Positions 7,025 through 14,724 of a DNA stretch of 23,128 nucleotides are shown in pieces. Numbering within the stretch: position 1 is the first letter of the stretch; each line of letters starts with the position of its first letter. Source of the DNA: Paenochrobactrum pullorum (GTDB taxonomy: Bacteria; Pseudomonadota; Alphaproteobacteria; Rhizobiales; Rhizobiaceae); NCBI RefSeq assembly GCF_041929845.1, contig NZ_JBHEEH010000023.1, forward strand, positions 1-23,128. Reading direction: 5' to 3'. Position numbers and translations under genes: made by a program. The notes under the pieces were generated by a model that was given only the letters and a program-made list of their open reading frames with translations, had not been told where the DNA came from and searched no databases.

Positions 7025-7747
7025 ATGCTAAAAATAAAATCATTCCTTTTATCTTTAACCATGAGCATTGCGCTTGTTTCTCATGCAAATGCACAAACAC
7101 TTGAACCCACTCCGCCGGAAGGAATGCCAGAGAAGCACAAGAGTATCGTACAAAATATTGGCCGCGCTCTTTCCTATCAAAAAACCTGTGTGATTAGTAA
7201 AATCAGCGAGGGATATACAGCAGCAGTAACGCTTTATATGAATAACAACCGTGATGGTTTTGAGTGGAGTTTCATAAATCCCGGCGGTAAATATAACGCA
7301 TATCTTAATGAATATTCACGCTATGAAACCGAGCGTATCATGGATGAATATGTTGAACACTATAATCTGAACTATGCGAAACTCGTCACAAATTTTACCG
7401 ATGATCAGAAAAAAAGCAGGGATGATATTTCCGATTTGCATTGGCATACAAGAATGCTGTCTTGTTATCGCGCAGTTGTTGATTTTGGTGAAGCAGGCTC
7501 CTCATGGCCACGCCTGATGGATATTAGCTGCACCAGCTTTCGGCCGCCTTATTGTTCTGATGAAAACAAGTTCGAAGAATGGATAAACACACAGGGCTAT
7601 GTCTGTGATGACAATTCCATCATTCCGGGTCGAACTGAAAAAGATAAAGAAAAATTCGCCTGCCATAAAATACAAGAAAACTCATGCACCTTACGACGAA
7701 TACGCGGTTCGATTAATACTATGGCTTCTTTAGGAAGTGGCTGCTGA
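7025..7747 (+). CDS. Secreted cysteine-rich protein of unknown function
   Basis: This 240-residue protein starts with a clear signal peptide (MLKIKSFLLSLTMSIALVSH, cleavage near ANA-QT). The mature part has eight cysteines, five of them in the last 75 residues (YCSDEN, YVCDDN, ACHK, SCTL and the terminal GC), which suggests disulphide bonding in the periplasm or outside the cell. I do not recognise a family. It lies 56 bp after the LprI-like gene with a GGGGGAAC ribosome-binding site and is followed by a strong hairpin, so it probably ends the envelope operon. Just downstream a short frame (7805-7858) repeats part of its cysteine motif. Confidence 0.75.
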   Translation: MLKIKSFLLSLTMSIALVSHANAQTLEPTPPEGMPEKHKSIVQNIGRALSYQKTCVISKISEGYTAAVTLYMNNNRDGFEWSFINPGGKYNAYLNEYSRYETERIMDEYVEHYNLNYAKLVTNFTDDQKKSRDDISDLHWHTRMLSCYRAVVDFGEAGSSWPRLMDISCTSFRPPYCSDENKFEEWINTQGYVCDDNSIIPGRTEKDKEKFACHKIQENSCTLRRIRGSINTMASLGSGC

Positions 7748-7755
7748 ATAAATAA

Positions 7756-7789
7756 CCGAAGCCGCCCTTTTGCATAAGGGCGGCTTCGG
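7756..7789 (+). terminator. Hairpin terminator after the envelope gene set
   Basis: A perfect 14-bp stem (CCGAAGCCGCCCTT, 7756-7769, with 7776-7789) and a 6-base loop follow the stop at 7747 by 8 bp. The trailing T-tract is very short (CTTATC), so termination may be partial, but position and stem strength make it the likely operon end. Confidence 0.65.
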
Positions 7790-7804
7790 CTTATCGCTCA
7801 TGAT

Positions 7805-7858
7805 ATGCATCGCAATTACGTCTGCGATGAAAACAAGTTTCGCGCTGGAAAACGGTAA
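7805..7858 (+). pseudogene. Degenerate fragment resembling the upstream secreted protein
   Basis: The 17-codon frame includes NYVCDENKFRAGKR. This echoes two segments of the protein at 7025-7747 (YVCDDNSIIPGR and YCSDENKFEEW). It looks like a leftover of a second copy or of a former, longer 3' end. The rest of 7859-8009 shows no gene. The match is short, so confidence is low. Confidence 0.25.
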
Positions 7859-8009
7859 GGAAAGTGCAAACCCCGAAGGGTACCGCACTCTTATGACGGG
7901 CACTGAAAAGATCAGACTGACATGCAGGGTTGCATTATTTTCTTAGGCGACAACCGGCAATTATGGCAAGGTGCAGCTGTAGCAGGCGGGTTGTTTGCTA
8001 TGCGTGTGA

Positions 8010-8033
8010 ACGGCCAACCGAAAGGTTGGCCGT
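8010..8033 (-). terminator. Hairpin terminator of the DUF3768 gene
   Basis: A perfect 10-bp stem (ACGGCCAACC with GGTTGGCCGT) is closed by a stable GAAA tetraloop on the plus strand. It lies 21 bp after the stop of the minus-strand DUF3768 gene. No T-run follows on the minus strand, so the terminator assignment rests on stem and position. Confidence 0.5.
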
Positions 8034-8053
8034 AGTGGTTACAGCACATGGCG

Positions 8054-8437
8054 TCACCGCTCATGCGCCAGCATGACGGTCATCACGCGATAGCATTGCC
8101 CCAGATCGTGCGGAGTATCGGAACCGTAGTCGCACGTCTCGTCGGCATAGTAGTCGATCTTCCAGAGGACAGTGCTGCCAGCGTGCTTGATACAGCCGAA
8201 ATCACGCTCGCCGTAGGGATCGTTATCAGGCGTAAAATCACTTTGGGCGCGGATCAGCGCGCATATCTCGATCTGCGCGACTGGTGGCAGGCTAGCAAAA
8301 CCTCTGGTGACAACATGCAAGCCCCGGATGCCTTCAGCATCAAAGACAGGCATTTGCAGACGTGCGCGAAACTTGTCGTTTTGCTTCGCGATAATCAGGG
8401 CAACGTTATTTGCGTCTGTTTCTGGTAATAGGTTCAT
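8054..8437 (-). CDS. DUF3768 family protein
   Basis: The 127-residue protein has the features of DUF3768: a central region with LPPVAQIEICALIRAQSDFT followed by the hallmark PDNDPYGERDFG, then a WKIDYY motif and a C-terminal MTVMLAHER. The family is common on alphaproteobacterial plasmids and mobile elements; its biochemical function is unknown. The ATG at 8437 is chosen because AAAGGAGAT lies just upstream; an in-frame start at 8464 lacks one. It is transcribed alone. Its upstream region shares a sequence element with that of ardC, which hints at common regulation. I am sure of the family, not of any function. Confidence 0.85.
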   Translation of the reverse strand: MNLLPETDANNVALIIAKQNDKFRARLQMPVFDAEGIRGLHVVTRGFASLPPVAQIEICALIRAQSDFTPDNDPYGERDFGCIKHAGSTVLWKIDYYADETCDYGSDTPHDLGQCYRVMTVMLAHER

Positions 8438-8747
8438 TTTTAGATCTCCTTTGTTGTGTTTCATCCTTGCGGACGCGGAGACCTTGGGCGTACCGAAACA
8501 GCTGAAGGGGCAACGGCAACACGGTAGCGCAGCGAAGGGAGCGGACAGACGATTGCCGCATCAGCGCGGTGCGCCATCAAAGCGTCAACTGCAAGGACAC
8601 AACATAGGAGATATGAACCATACACCTGTCAGCAGCGCATTTGTTGCGATGGTCATAAAGCAGTGTCGGAAGTTGCATCGGAAAAGACCCGTGGCACCAC
8701 GTTGACCCCAAGTTGCGTTTGTCGCGGGCCACCGGCAAAGGTTTGCA
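8438..8747. promoter_or_regulatory. Divergent intergenic region with the shared ardC/DUF3768 element
   Basis: GCGGAC (8469-8474) and CCTTGGGCGTACC (8482-8494) repeat the element found at 5008-5041 upstream of ardC, in the same orientation relative to the genes. The remainder should hold promoters for the DUF3768 gene and the glycosyltransferase-like gene, but no clear -35/-10 pair is visible. A possible 30-codon gene lies at 8613-8705. Confidence 0.4.
8613..8705 (+). CDS. Possible small basic protein of 30 residues
   Basis: The frame MNHTPVSSAFVAMVIKQCRK continues with KLHRKRPVAPR-type basic residues to a TGA. AGGAGAT precedes the ATG, though the spacing is short. It ends 42 bp before the glycosyltransferase-like gene. 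The Shine-Dalgarno and the basic C terminus are the only support; it may equally be untranslated leader. Confidence 0.22.
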   Translation: MNHTPVSSAFVAMVIKQCRKLHRKRPVAPR

Positions 8748-9608
8748 ATGACGATACCTATTCGTACTGACCTGATCGACGTGATTACGCCATCACGCCG
8801 GGGGCAGATTTTCTACCGGCGTATTCTTCAAGAAGCTGCACTTAACCCTCAACGCTGGATGCGGCACCATTTTATCGTCATTTTTGATGATGATCACGGC
8901 GACAACGTGAAAGCACTATTGCGCTGGATCGAGCAGGCACGCGAAACCATGGTTTTGCCGCGTGTGACGGTGACGAATATGCCAGCTGGTGACGCCAATA
9001 TTTTAAGACAATTCGGGTTAGCACTTGGTGACAGCCCATTTGTATATTTTCAAGATGATGACGACCCTCTGCCCTGCCATCTGGACGAGCGCATCGCGCT
9101 TATGCATGATAGCCCAGTTGATGCGGTATTCGGCGCGACCGAAACCGTGACATCACGCGGCATTGTGGTTGAGCAGTTTCCCCGCATTCATGATGATAGT
9201 TTCACAGTGGACGTGCTGGCGGGACAGGCCATGTTTCCATCCTATGGGCATCCATTGGCCGCACTATTCTCCCGCAAGATGCTGGAACGTGTTCCTATCG
9301 ATGATGGCCGCTCCTATCATGGCGGCAATGGCCTGCCATTCAATGTACGTTTAATGAATGCTGGTGTTATTATCACCGCCCTTCCTACAGTCTGCCGACG
9401 TGTTCGACTACACACCGACAATGATAATGGTATTATTGAGCGGATTTCAGCAGCGGAGCTGGCATCTGATATTCGTAACTGGCGCGATTATATAGGCTGT
9501 GCAAATGTGCGCGCCTTCCATGACACTATTGCAATAGGGCTGGAATTTGGGCTTATCAGCACATTTAAGGAAATAGCCACATTGGTAGATATAGAATTAG
9601 GCTATTAG
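8748..9608 (+). CDS. Glycosyltransferase-like protein (GT-A fold)
   Basis: The 286-residue protein has a Rossmann-like start (HHFIVIFDDDHGDN), a family-2-like pattern in which a conserved segment (NILRQFGLALGDSPFVYFQD) leads into an acidic metal-binding run Q102-D-D-D-D106-P, and an LDERIALM helix after it. That matches a GT-A glycosyltransferase with a DXD-type site, which would bind a nucleotide sugar and a divalent metal. No membrane segment or signal is seen, so it should be cytosolic. Acceptor and sugar are unknown. It stands between the DUF3768 gene and a large secreted S74 protein, so modification of a surface structure is possible but unproven. AAAGG lies 6 bp upstream of the ATG. Confidence 0.65.
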   Translation: MTIPIRTDLIDVITPSRRGQIFYRRILQEAALNPQRWMRHHFIVIFDDDHGDNVKALLRWIEQARETMVLPRVTVTNMPAGDANILRQFGLALGDSPFVYFQDDDDPLPCHLDERIALMHDSPVDAVFGATETVTSRGIVVEQFPRIHDDSFTVDVLAGQAMFPSYGHPLAALFSRKMLERVPIDDGRSYHGGNGLPFNVRLMNAGVIITALPTVCRRVRLHTDNDNGIIERISAAELASDIRNWRDYIGCANVRAFHDTIAIGLEFGLISTFKEIATLVDIELGY

Positions 9609-9688
9609 CCATCCTTTCATAACTGCGGCACTGGAACAATAAGCCCACTGGCATAAAAAAGTAGCTACCGACTTCTGCCAGCTATGAA

Positions 9689-10006
9689 TTAGAAGATACG
9701 GACACTGATTTCGTAGCCCTGCGATGAGAGTTCCATACGAAATCTCTCGATCACGATTTTCTCTAAGGCCGTATCTGGTCGAGAAATAGTCATTTCTTTC
9801 GCATGAGGCCGTCTGTGCAACAGATCATGGAATGTTGCCCGTAAAAGCCCAAGCCGTTCCTGAAACTCAATACAAACCACGTTGGCAGGTTCTGCCTTAT
9901 GTAAGGCCATTTCGATATAATTACGGTCGTTTGGATCAAATCCAAATAATCTAATGTCCCTTGCTCGCAGGTCGTTAATATTCATCACAGCAACATTACA
10001 TAACAT
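9689..10006 (-). CDS. Small protein of unknown function
   Basis: The 105-residue frame has reasonable composition, a charged central helix (IEFQERLGLLRATFHDLLHR) and a C-terminal strand-like end (GYEISVRIF). I recognise no family. The ATG at 9985 (MNINDLRARD) may be the real start; neither candidate has a Shine-Dalgarno. TATAAT-like sequence on the minus strand just upstream, in a very A/T-rich stretch, could serve as promoter. It is convergent with the glycosyltransferase-like gene and divergent from the S74 protein. It could be a cytosolic accessory protein; no functional statement is justified. Confidence 0.5.
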   Translation of the reverse strand: MLCNVAVMNINDLRARDIRLFGFDPNDRNYIEMALHKAEPANVVCIEFQERLGLLRATFHDLLHRRPHAKEMTISRPDTALEKIVIERFRMELSSQGYEISVRIF

Positions 10007-10471
10007 ATAACTATTATAATAATATTATCTATATTTATAATATTCATTATTTTCGTGAGACATCACCTTTTTAATTGCAATTAATATTGTCAGTTATGAG
10101 TAATAATGTGCGACTATATAAAAGAGCTGCATAAACATAAATTTTTATGCAGTTAGGATTTACATATTAAATAATATAGCTTTGGGAGTGGGATGACACG
10201 CACACCGTACTCGGTCTGGAAATTATTTCGTAATGATAAGCTATCGCTCTTTCACGGCTTCATTAAAATCCGCCTAACAGACCACCACGGCCAAGGCCTA
10301 TTTCCCCGCTCTTGCGAGCGCGTGATTATTAATATCGTAGCTCTCCACAACTCGAATGCTATCTGCAAAAGCGGTGCGTTACGTTTTCAGACCATCCCCA
10401 ATGTTATGCGTGACGTACCTCTTTTGCTGATACGGGCAATAGCACGGTGTAAACCAAAGGGGGGGACATTA
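10007..10471. promoter_or_regulatory. A/T-rich intergenic region upstream of the S74 protein
   Basis: The first 180 bp is extremely A/T-rich and has several TATAAT-like boxes on both strands. A hairpin, CTGCATAAA (10127-10135) with TTTATGCAG (10144-10152), sits in it. From 10193 to 10471 the frame of the S74 gene is open without a convincing coding signal, so I read it as a long 5' leader. It probably carries divergent promoters and leader regulation. Confidence 0.4.
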
Positions 10472-12346
10472 ATGGGTCAGAAAGCACAAAAAAAATACTT
10501 ACTATCACTCAGCATCATTGCTGGCCTCACACTATTATTTGGATTGCCTCTTGATACTGTTGCCCAAGAACGATTCACGGTGCAAAGCAGCGCCCGCGGT
10601 ATAGAAAACGCCAAACAGGCAGCGCAAATACGCCAGCTTCAGGTAAAAAATGGCCAGCAGGATAGCCGTCTTGATGCCGTTGAAGGTGATATTGCCAATA
10701 TAGCCGACCATGCGTGGAAAAACATTGCCCAATGCGGCATCGGCGGTGGCGCAAATGGCGCAGGCTACAAAATCACATGGAACCCTGCTGGCAGTGGTAC
10801 ATGGGGCTGCATGCAAGAAACCGATCCCACCGTTAAAAGCTTTGCCAAAAATGACTTACCAACTTGTAGCGCAGGTCAAGTTCTGCGTTCTGATGGCACT
10901 AAGTTTATTTGTACCACCAGTTCAGGTACATCAGGATTTGAGGTTGATCCATATGTGCAGGATTTTGCCCGCAACACCGCCTATACCATCAGTGCTTGCG
11001 CGGCAGATGAAGTATTAACAATGGCAACCAGCCGTCTGCGCTGTGTAAAGTCGCGCGATTTAAGTATCACCGAAACTGACCCAACTGTACAAGCATTCGC
11101 GAAAACAGCGCTGCCCATTTGTAGCGCGGGGCAAGTACTAACAACCGCCATAGGCAATGGAGGTATTGGTGTGTTGCGCTGCGTAACTGATTCCGACGGT
11201 GGTTATGTTGAACTTGACCCGAGCGTCGGGAGTATCACCAACAACAAGTGGTGTATGGCAAGTGGCGGGAAAATTAACTGCAACCAAAACCCGCCTGTTC
11301 TAGTGGAAACCGATCCCAAAATTGGCGCCATGACTAATAACAGCTGGTGTCGCGCGGTAAGCGGCAAAATCACGTGTGACCAAACGGCTCCAACAGGTGG
11401 AGATAATCTCGGTAATCATATTGCAACCAAAGCATTAAATATGTCCAACAATAACATATCAGGCGCCCCCTATATTACTGCGAAGGAAGCCGTAAGCTCC
11501 CCCCGTTTCATAGCAACGCTTACAAATACTGGAACATCATCTTTATACGCCCTCACTATTAATAAAACGGGCTCTGAAACTTACAATACAGGCGCAAAGA
11601 TCATAGCAGGAGGCACAGGATCAACGACCAATGCTTTAGAGGTTCACTGCTCTGGCACAGGAAATTTTTGTTATGGCATCGATGCAGTATCTCAAGGTAG
11701 GAGCGATATATCAACAGGCGTACGCGGTAGAAGCAACGGAGGCACCTCATCATCAAGTGGAGTTGTAGGCTATTCAACGGGAGGAAAAAACTCGAGTGGG
11801 GTTATTGGTTATACCACTTCCAGTGCAGATACAGTGGAGGCCTATGGCGTAAAAGGCTATACGAATACGCCTATAGCAAATAGCTATGGTGGGCATTTTA
11901 GGAACGGTCATACAGCTGGGTATGGCCTTTACTGCTTCTCTGGTAGTACCTCTGGCTGTGGAGGAAACAGACCTTGGACAAACGCATCGGATGGCCGTCT
12001 AAAATGGCATGTCACAGACCTTGATGAAGGTAGTGGACTTCTTACAATAATGAAATTACGACCCGTAACATACCAATGGCGTACAGAAACAAGCGGTAAA
12101 GTTGAGTATGGCTTTATCGCGCAAGAGGTTGAAAAAATTATACCAGAATTGGTCGGCAATAGTCCTGATACTGAAATCACCCTTGAGGATGGCTCAAAGA
12201 AAGAGCTGAAAAATGTTAAGTCATTGAGCTACGCCTCATTTGTCGTCCCCTTGGTGAAGGCTGTGCAAGAATTAAAAGCTGAAAATGATATGCTTCGTGA
12301 TGAAGTGCGCGCGATACAGGAAACTCTACGGCTTAAGAGAAAGTAG
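10472..12346 (+). CDS. Secreted repeat protein with C-terminal peptidase S74 (self-cleaving chaperone) domain
   Basis: The 624-residue protein opens with a signal peptide (hydrophobic LLSLSIIAGLTLLFGLPL, cleavage near TVAQ). A short coiled coil follows (residues 40-75). Five imperfect repeats between about 115 and 310 start with ETDPTV-type motifs and carry paired cysteines. Next come GVxGxS/GVxGYT repeats (about 420-480). The end is a peptidase S74 intramolecular chaperone: A-S506-D-G-R-L-K511, YGFIAQEVEKIIPELV, LSYASFVVPLVKAVQEL and a trimer-type coiled coil. The S506/K511 pair has the spacing of the endosialidase catalytic dyad, so self-cleavage is likely. Such domains fold trimeric phage fibres, but this one has a signal peptide and no phage neighbours. 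It is more likely a surface fibre or adhesin. ATG 10472 has a G-rich ribosome-binding site; the frame is open upstream to 10193. Confidence 0.82.
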   Translation: MGQKAQKKYLLSLSIIAGLTLLFGLPLDTVAQERFTVQSSARGIENAKQAAQIRQLQVKNGQQDSRLDAVEGDIANIADHAWKNIAQCGIGGGANGAGYKITWNPAGSGTWGCMQETDPTVKSFAKNDLPTCSAGQVLRSDGTKFICTTSSGTSGFEVDPYVQDFARNTAYTISACAADEVLTMATSRLRCVKSRDLSITETDPTVQAFAKTALPICSAGQVLTTAIGNGGIGVLRCVTDSDGGYVELDPSVGSITNNKWCMASGGKINCNQNPPVLVETDPKIGAMTNNSWCRAVSGKITCDQTAPTGGDNLGNHIATKALNMSNNNISGAPYITAKEAVSSPRFIATLTNTGTSSLYALTINKTGSETYNTGAKIIAGGTGSTTNALEVHCSGTGNFCYGIDAVSQGRSDISTGVRGRSNGGTSSSSGVVGYSTGGKNSSGVIGYTTSSADTVEAYGVKGYTNTPIANSYGGHFRNGHTAGYGLYCFSGSTSGCGGNRPWTNASDGRLKWHVTDLDEGSGLLTIMKLRPVTYQWRTETSGKVEYGFIAQEVEKIIPELVGNSPDTEITLEDGSKKELKNVKSLSYASFVVPLVKAVQELKAENDMLRDEVRAIQETLRLKRK

Positions 12347-12378
12347 TTTTTCCGAATTCAAAAATACGTCCGTGCATT

Positions 12379-14214
12379 TTACCGCCCACGCCCTCGCCCC
12401 CATCTCCCCATAGAGCGGGCAATCGCATCACGCTCATTCTGACGGTCGCGTTCCCAATCGCCAGTATCAATTGCGATACCTTCACGCTCGGCAATGCGCT
12501 CCCGCTCAATGCGGTCTTCAAGATGCTGCGCAAGGCGGCGTTTCATGTCTTCGGGAAGAGCGGAGCGCCATATATGATCTGGCTCAAGTTTGCCGATAAC
12601 CCGTTGCTTGTAAAATGATGGCATCGCGCTTTTGACAGCGATCAGGCGTTCTTTCTGCTCGTCTTCCAGCTCTGATACCAGAATTTCTTTTTCTGTGATA
12701 CCTGCAAGCGTGTGGTAGCGCTTTCGGTAAAGCTCTTTGCGAACCGCCTTGCGTTTGCTATCAGGCCCAAAAAACGCCATCAGCTCAGCATGACGCACCT
12801 CTAAATCCCCCAGCTGCGCATTCAGCTTCATGCGTTCATAGTCAGAGCCTTCCTGCTGGTTGCGCAAGCGGCGCAACCGCTCATGCGAACGCTGGACACC
12901 ACCACGCGCAATGGCCTGATGTGCCTCATTGCGCGCCTTGCTGGCCCATCCAAGGAATTTCCAGCCCCGCAGCTTGCCTGCACTGGCTAGGTTGATGTCT
13001 TCCATATTTTTTCCCGCATCCAGCTGCTTGCGGATAGACGCCATCGCGGCTTTGGGGTCTTGATAGATTTCTTCGCAATAGGTTTTGAGGTTATCCGTCG
13101 CTTTGTTGTAATCATTCACTATGCGCCCGCCGATAAACTCATGCGAGCGAAGTGCCCTTTTGAGCTGAATGCGCTTAGCCCCCAGTTCAAAAGCTTCGCG
13201 CTCCTTCTCGCGATACCAGTCGCAATCGTTGCAGGCCAGAACGGCCGCCTTCAGGCGTTCGGTATGCTCCCTGCTCTGTTTTTGCCGTTCGAGCGCATCC
13301 GCTTCGGCCAGCATGGCAGTAGCATAATCATCGTCACTGTCACCTTCCCAAAGCGGCGGTTCCAGCTGGCGGCTATGTTCAGCGTCTTCGCGCAGGATCT
13401 GATAATCTTCCCAACTTTCCCCGTACCGCTGCGCAAGCTTGTCTTCGCGGGCGTGTTTTCCGACTTTCGACATTTGCATAAAATAGGTGCCATCGGTGAT
13501 ACGGAACCCCTGCCCTGCCTCCACCAGTTTCAGGCCGTGTCGCTGCAAGCGACCTTCAAGGTCTGACCAACTATTGGCCGCCTTAAAATGAGCCGTGATG
13601 AGATTGCGGCGTTCCCTCATGTCTGTTTCCGACCATTTAACAAGTGGTGTGTCGTCCATGCGCTCGGCGCGCTTGCGTTCATCGCGCGTCGGGCCTTTTT
13701 TACGATCATGTTTTTTCTGGCCGGAGCGGTGGGCTTCGAGATCGGGTCGATCCACGATCCTCAAACCCAATTCCTTTTCCTGCCGCTCCAAACTTTCCAT
13801 GATCCGAAACACATCACGCCAAGCATTCCAGACGCGCCCTGTTTCGGGATGCACCGTATTAACGACAATGTGAATATGAGGGCAGTCGCCATCATCATGT
13901 GCCACGATCAAGGTTTGATGCTCGCTCAAACCGAGATCGGCCAAGAGCTGATCCGCAACCTGAAGCTGAACTTGCTTAGGCAGTTTTTCTTCAGGCGGCC
14001 AGCTGATGGGCAGATGATAGACGGGCTTCTTCACACCACTTGAAAGCTCTGCCGTGGCGATCATGATTGCGGGAAGTACCTTGTCATTGGTCGTCGCAAT
14101 ATTGCGACCTTCAGACCAGATGACACGGTGCGGCTTCGGGTCGTTTGTCCTGCCATGATGCAGGTAGCGAATAAGGCCCTTGAAGCTGCGCCCCTTATAG
14201 GGGTTCCCGATCAT
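12379..14214 (-). CDS. mobA: VirD2-like relaxase (mobilisation nuclease)
   Basis: The 611-residue protein carries a relaxase domain in its first 150 residues. FKGLIRYLHHG includes Y17, the probable nicking tyrosine, and the three-histidine metal motif reads H106-D-D-G-D-C-P-H113-I-H115-IVVN. The pattern is closest to MOBP/VirD2-type relaxases. It would cut one strand at oriT, stay bound to the 5' end and lead it to the coupling protein. The long C-terminal part is rich in charged helices and has no recognised helicase or primase motifs. The gene begins 9 bp after mobC stops, so the two form an operon. It runs convergently with the S74 gene, with 32 bp between their ends. All visible catalytic residues are intact. 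Confidence 0.92.
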   Translation of the reverse strand: MIGNPYKGRSFKGLIRYLHHGRTNDPKPHRVIWSEGRNIATTNDKVLPAIMIATAELSSGVKKPVYHLPISWPPEEKLPKQVQLQVADQLLADLGLSEHQTLIVAHDDGDCPHIHIVVNTVHPETGRVWNAWRDVFRIMESLERQEKELGLRIVDRPDLEAHRSGQKKHDRKKGPTRDERKRAERMDDTPLVKWSETDMRERRNLITAHFKAANSWSDLEGRLQRHGLKLVEAGQGFRITDGTYFMQMSKVGKHAREDKLAQRYGESWEDYQILREDAEHSRQLEPPLWEGDSDDDYATAMLAEADALERQKQSREHTERLKAAVLACNDCDWYREKEREAFELGAKRIQLKRALRSHEFIGGRIVNDYNKATDNLKTYCEEIYQDPKAAMASIRKQLDAGKNMEDINLASAGKLRGWKFLGWASKARNEAHQAIARGGVQRSHERLRRLRNQQEGSDYERMKLNAQLGDLEVRHAELMAFFGPDSKRKAVRKELYRKRYHTLAGITEKEILVSELEDEQKERLIAVKSAMPSFYKQRVIGKLEPDHIWRSALPEDMKRRLAQHLEDRIERERIAEREGIAIDTGDWERDRQNERDAIARSMGRWGRGRGR

Positions 14215-14223
14215 GGCATCCCC

Positions 14224-14724
14224 TCATCGCATTACCGGCAGAAGCTTTTCCGTCAGGTCTTGCAGCGCACGCAGCAGGTCGGATTCGGCGACCGGCTTGC
14301 GGCTGTTAGCCTGATGGGCGAGCTGATTAACCACGGCTCCAGCATGTGCCAGACGGGAAATCAGTTCGGGCGCAAGCACAATGGAAATGGCACCTGTTGC
14401 CCATTGTGCAAGCGCTGCGTCAACGCGGGCATAAACATGGGAGAGGCATTCGCAAACCGATGGGCCGATCATATGCGCGTGACGCTGGAGCTGTTGCAGG
14501 TTGTTGCCGATGCGGTTCAACTGGCGCAGCAGCTCCTTGGCCTCGCCTTGCGGCTTGGCGGTCATCGGCTTGCCCAAAGCGAGGCCACGCACGAAGGCCG
14601 AAGGGGACACACCCGCCCGCTCCGCATTCTCGCGGATACGGTCGCGCTCGGCAGCAGTGACCCAAAAGGTCATCTGCTTGTCGCGGCGAGAATGAACGGG
14701 TTTACGGTGTCCCTGTGCCGGCAT
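14224..14724 (-). CDS. mobC: MobC-like relaxosome accessory protein
   Basis: The 166-residue protein begins with a basic tail and a ribbon-helix-helix region (KQMTFWVTAAERDRIRENAE, then AGVSPSAFVRGLALG). The MobC signature follows, LLRQLNRIGNNLQQLQRHAH. MobC proteins bind near oriT, help open the DNA and position the relaxase. The ATG at 14724 has GGAGGGG upstream at good spacing. It is the first gene of the mobC-mobA operon, and the 434-bp region upstream, with its palindromes, is the most likely place for oriT and for autoregulation. Confidence 0.88.
   Translation of the reverse strand: MPAQGHRKPVHSRRDKQMTFWVTAAERDRIRENAERAGVSPSAFVRGLALGKPMTAKPQGEAKELLRQLNRIGNNLQQLQRHAHMIGPSVCECLSHVYARVDAALAQWATGAISIVLAPELISRLAHAGAVVNQLAHQANSRKPVAESDLLRALQDLTEKLLPVMR

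Noticed and set aside
10193..10471. 93-codon in-frame extension of the S74 protein, preceded by a GGGAGTGGG motif
   Set aside because: It would bury the clear signal peptide about 100 residues inside the protein. The ATG at 10472 has its own G-rich ribosome-binding site. Translation of the extension cannot be fully excluded.
10472..12346. S74 protein as part of a prophage tail region
   Set aside because: No capsid, portal, tail or lysis genes lie in the window, and the protein carries a Sec-type signal peptide that phage tail fibres lack.
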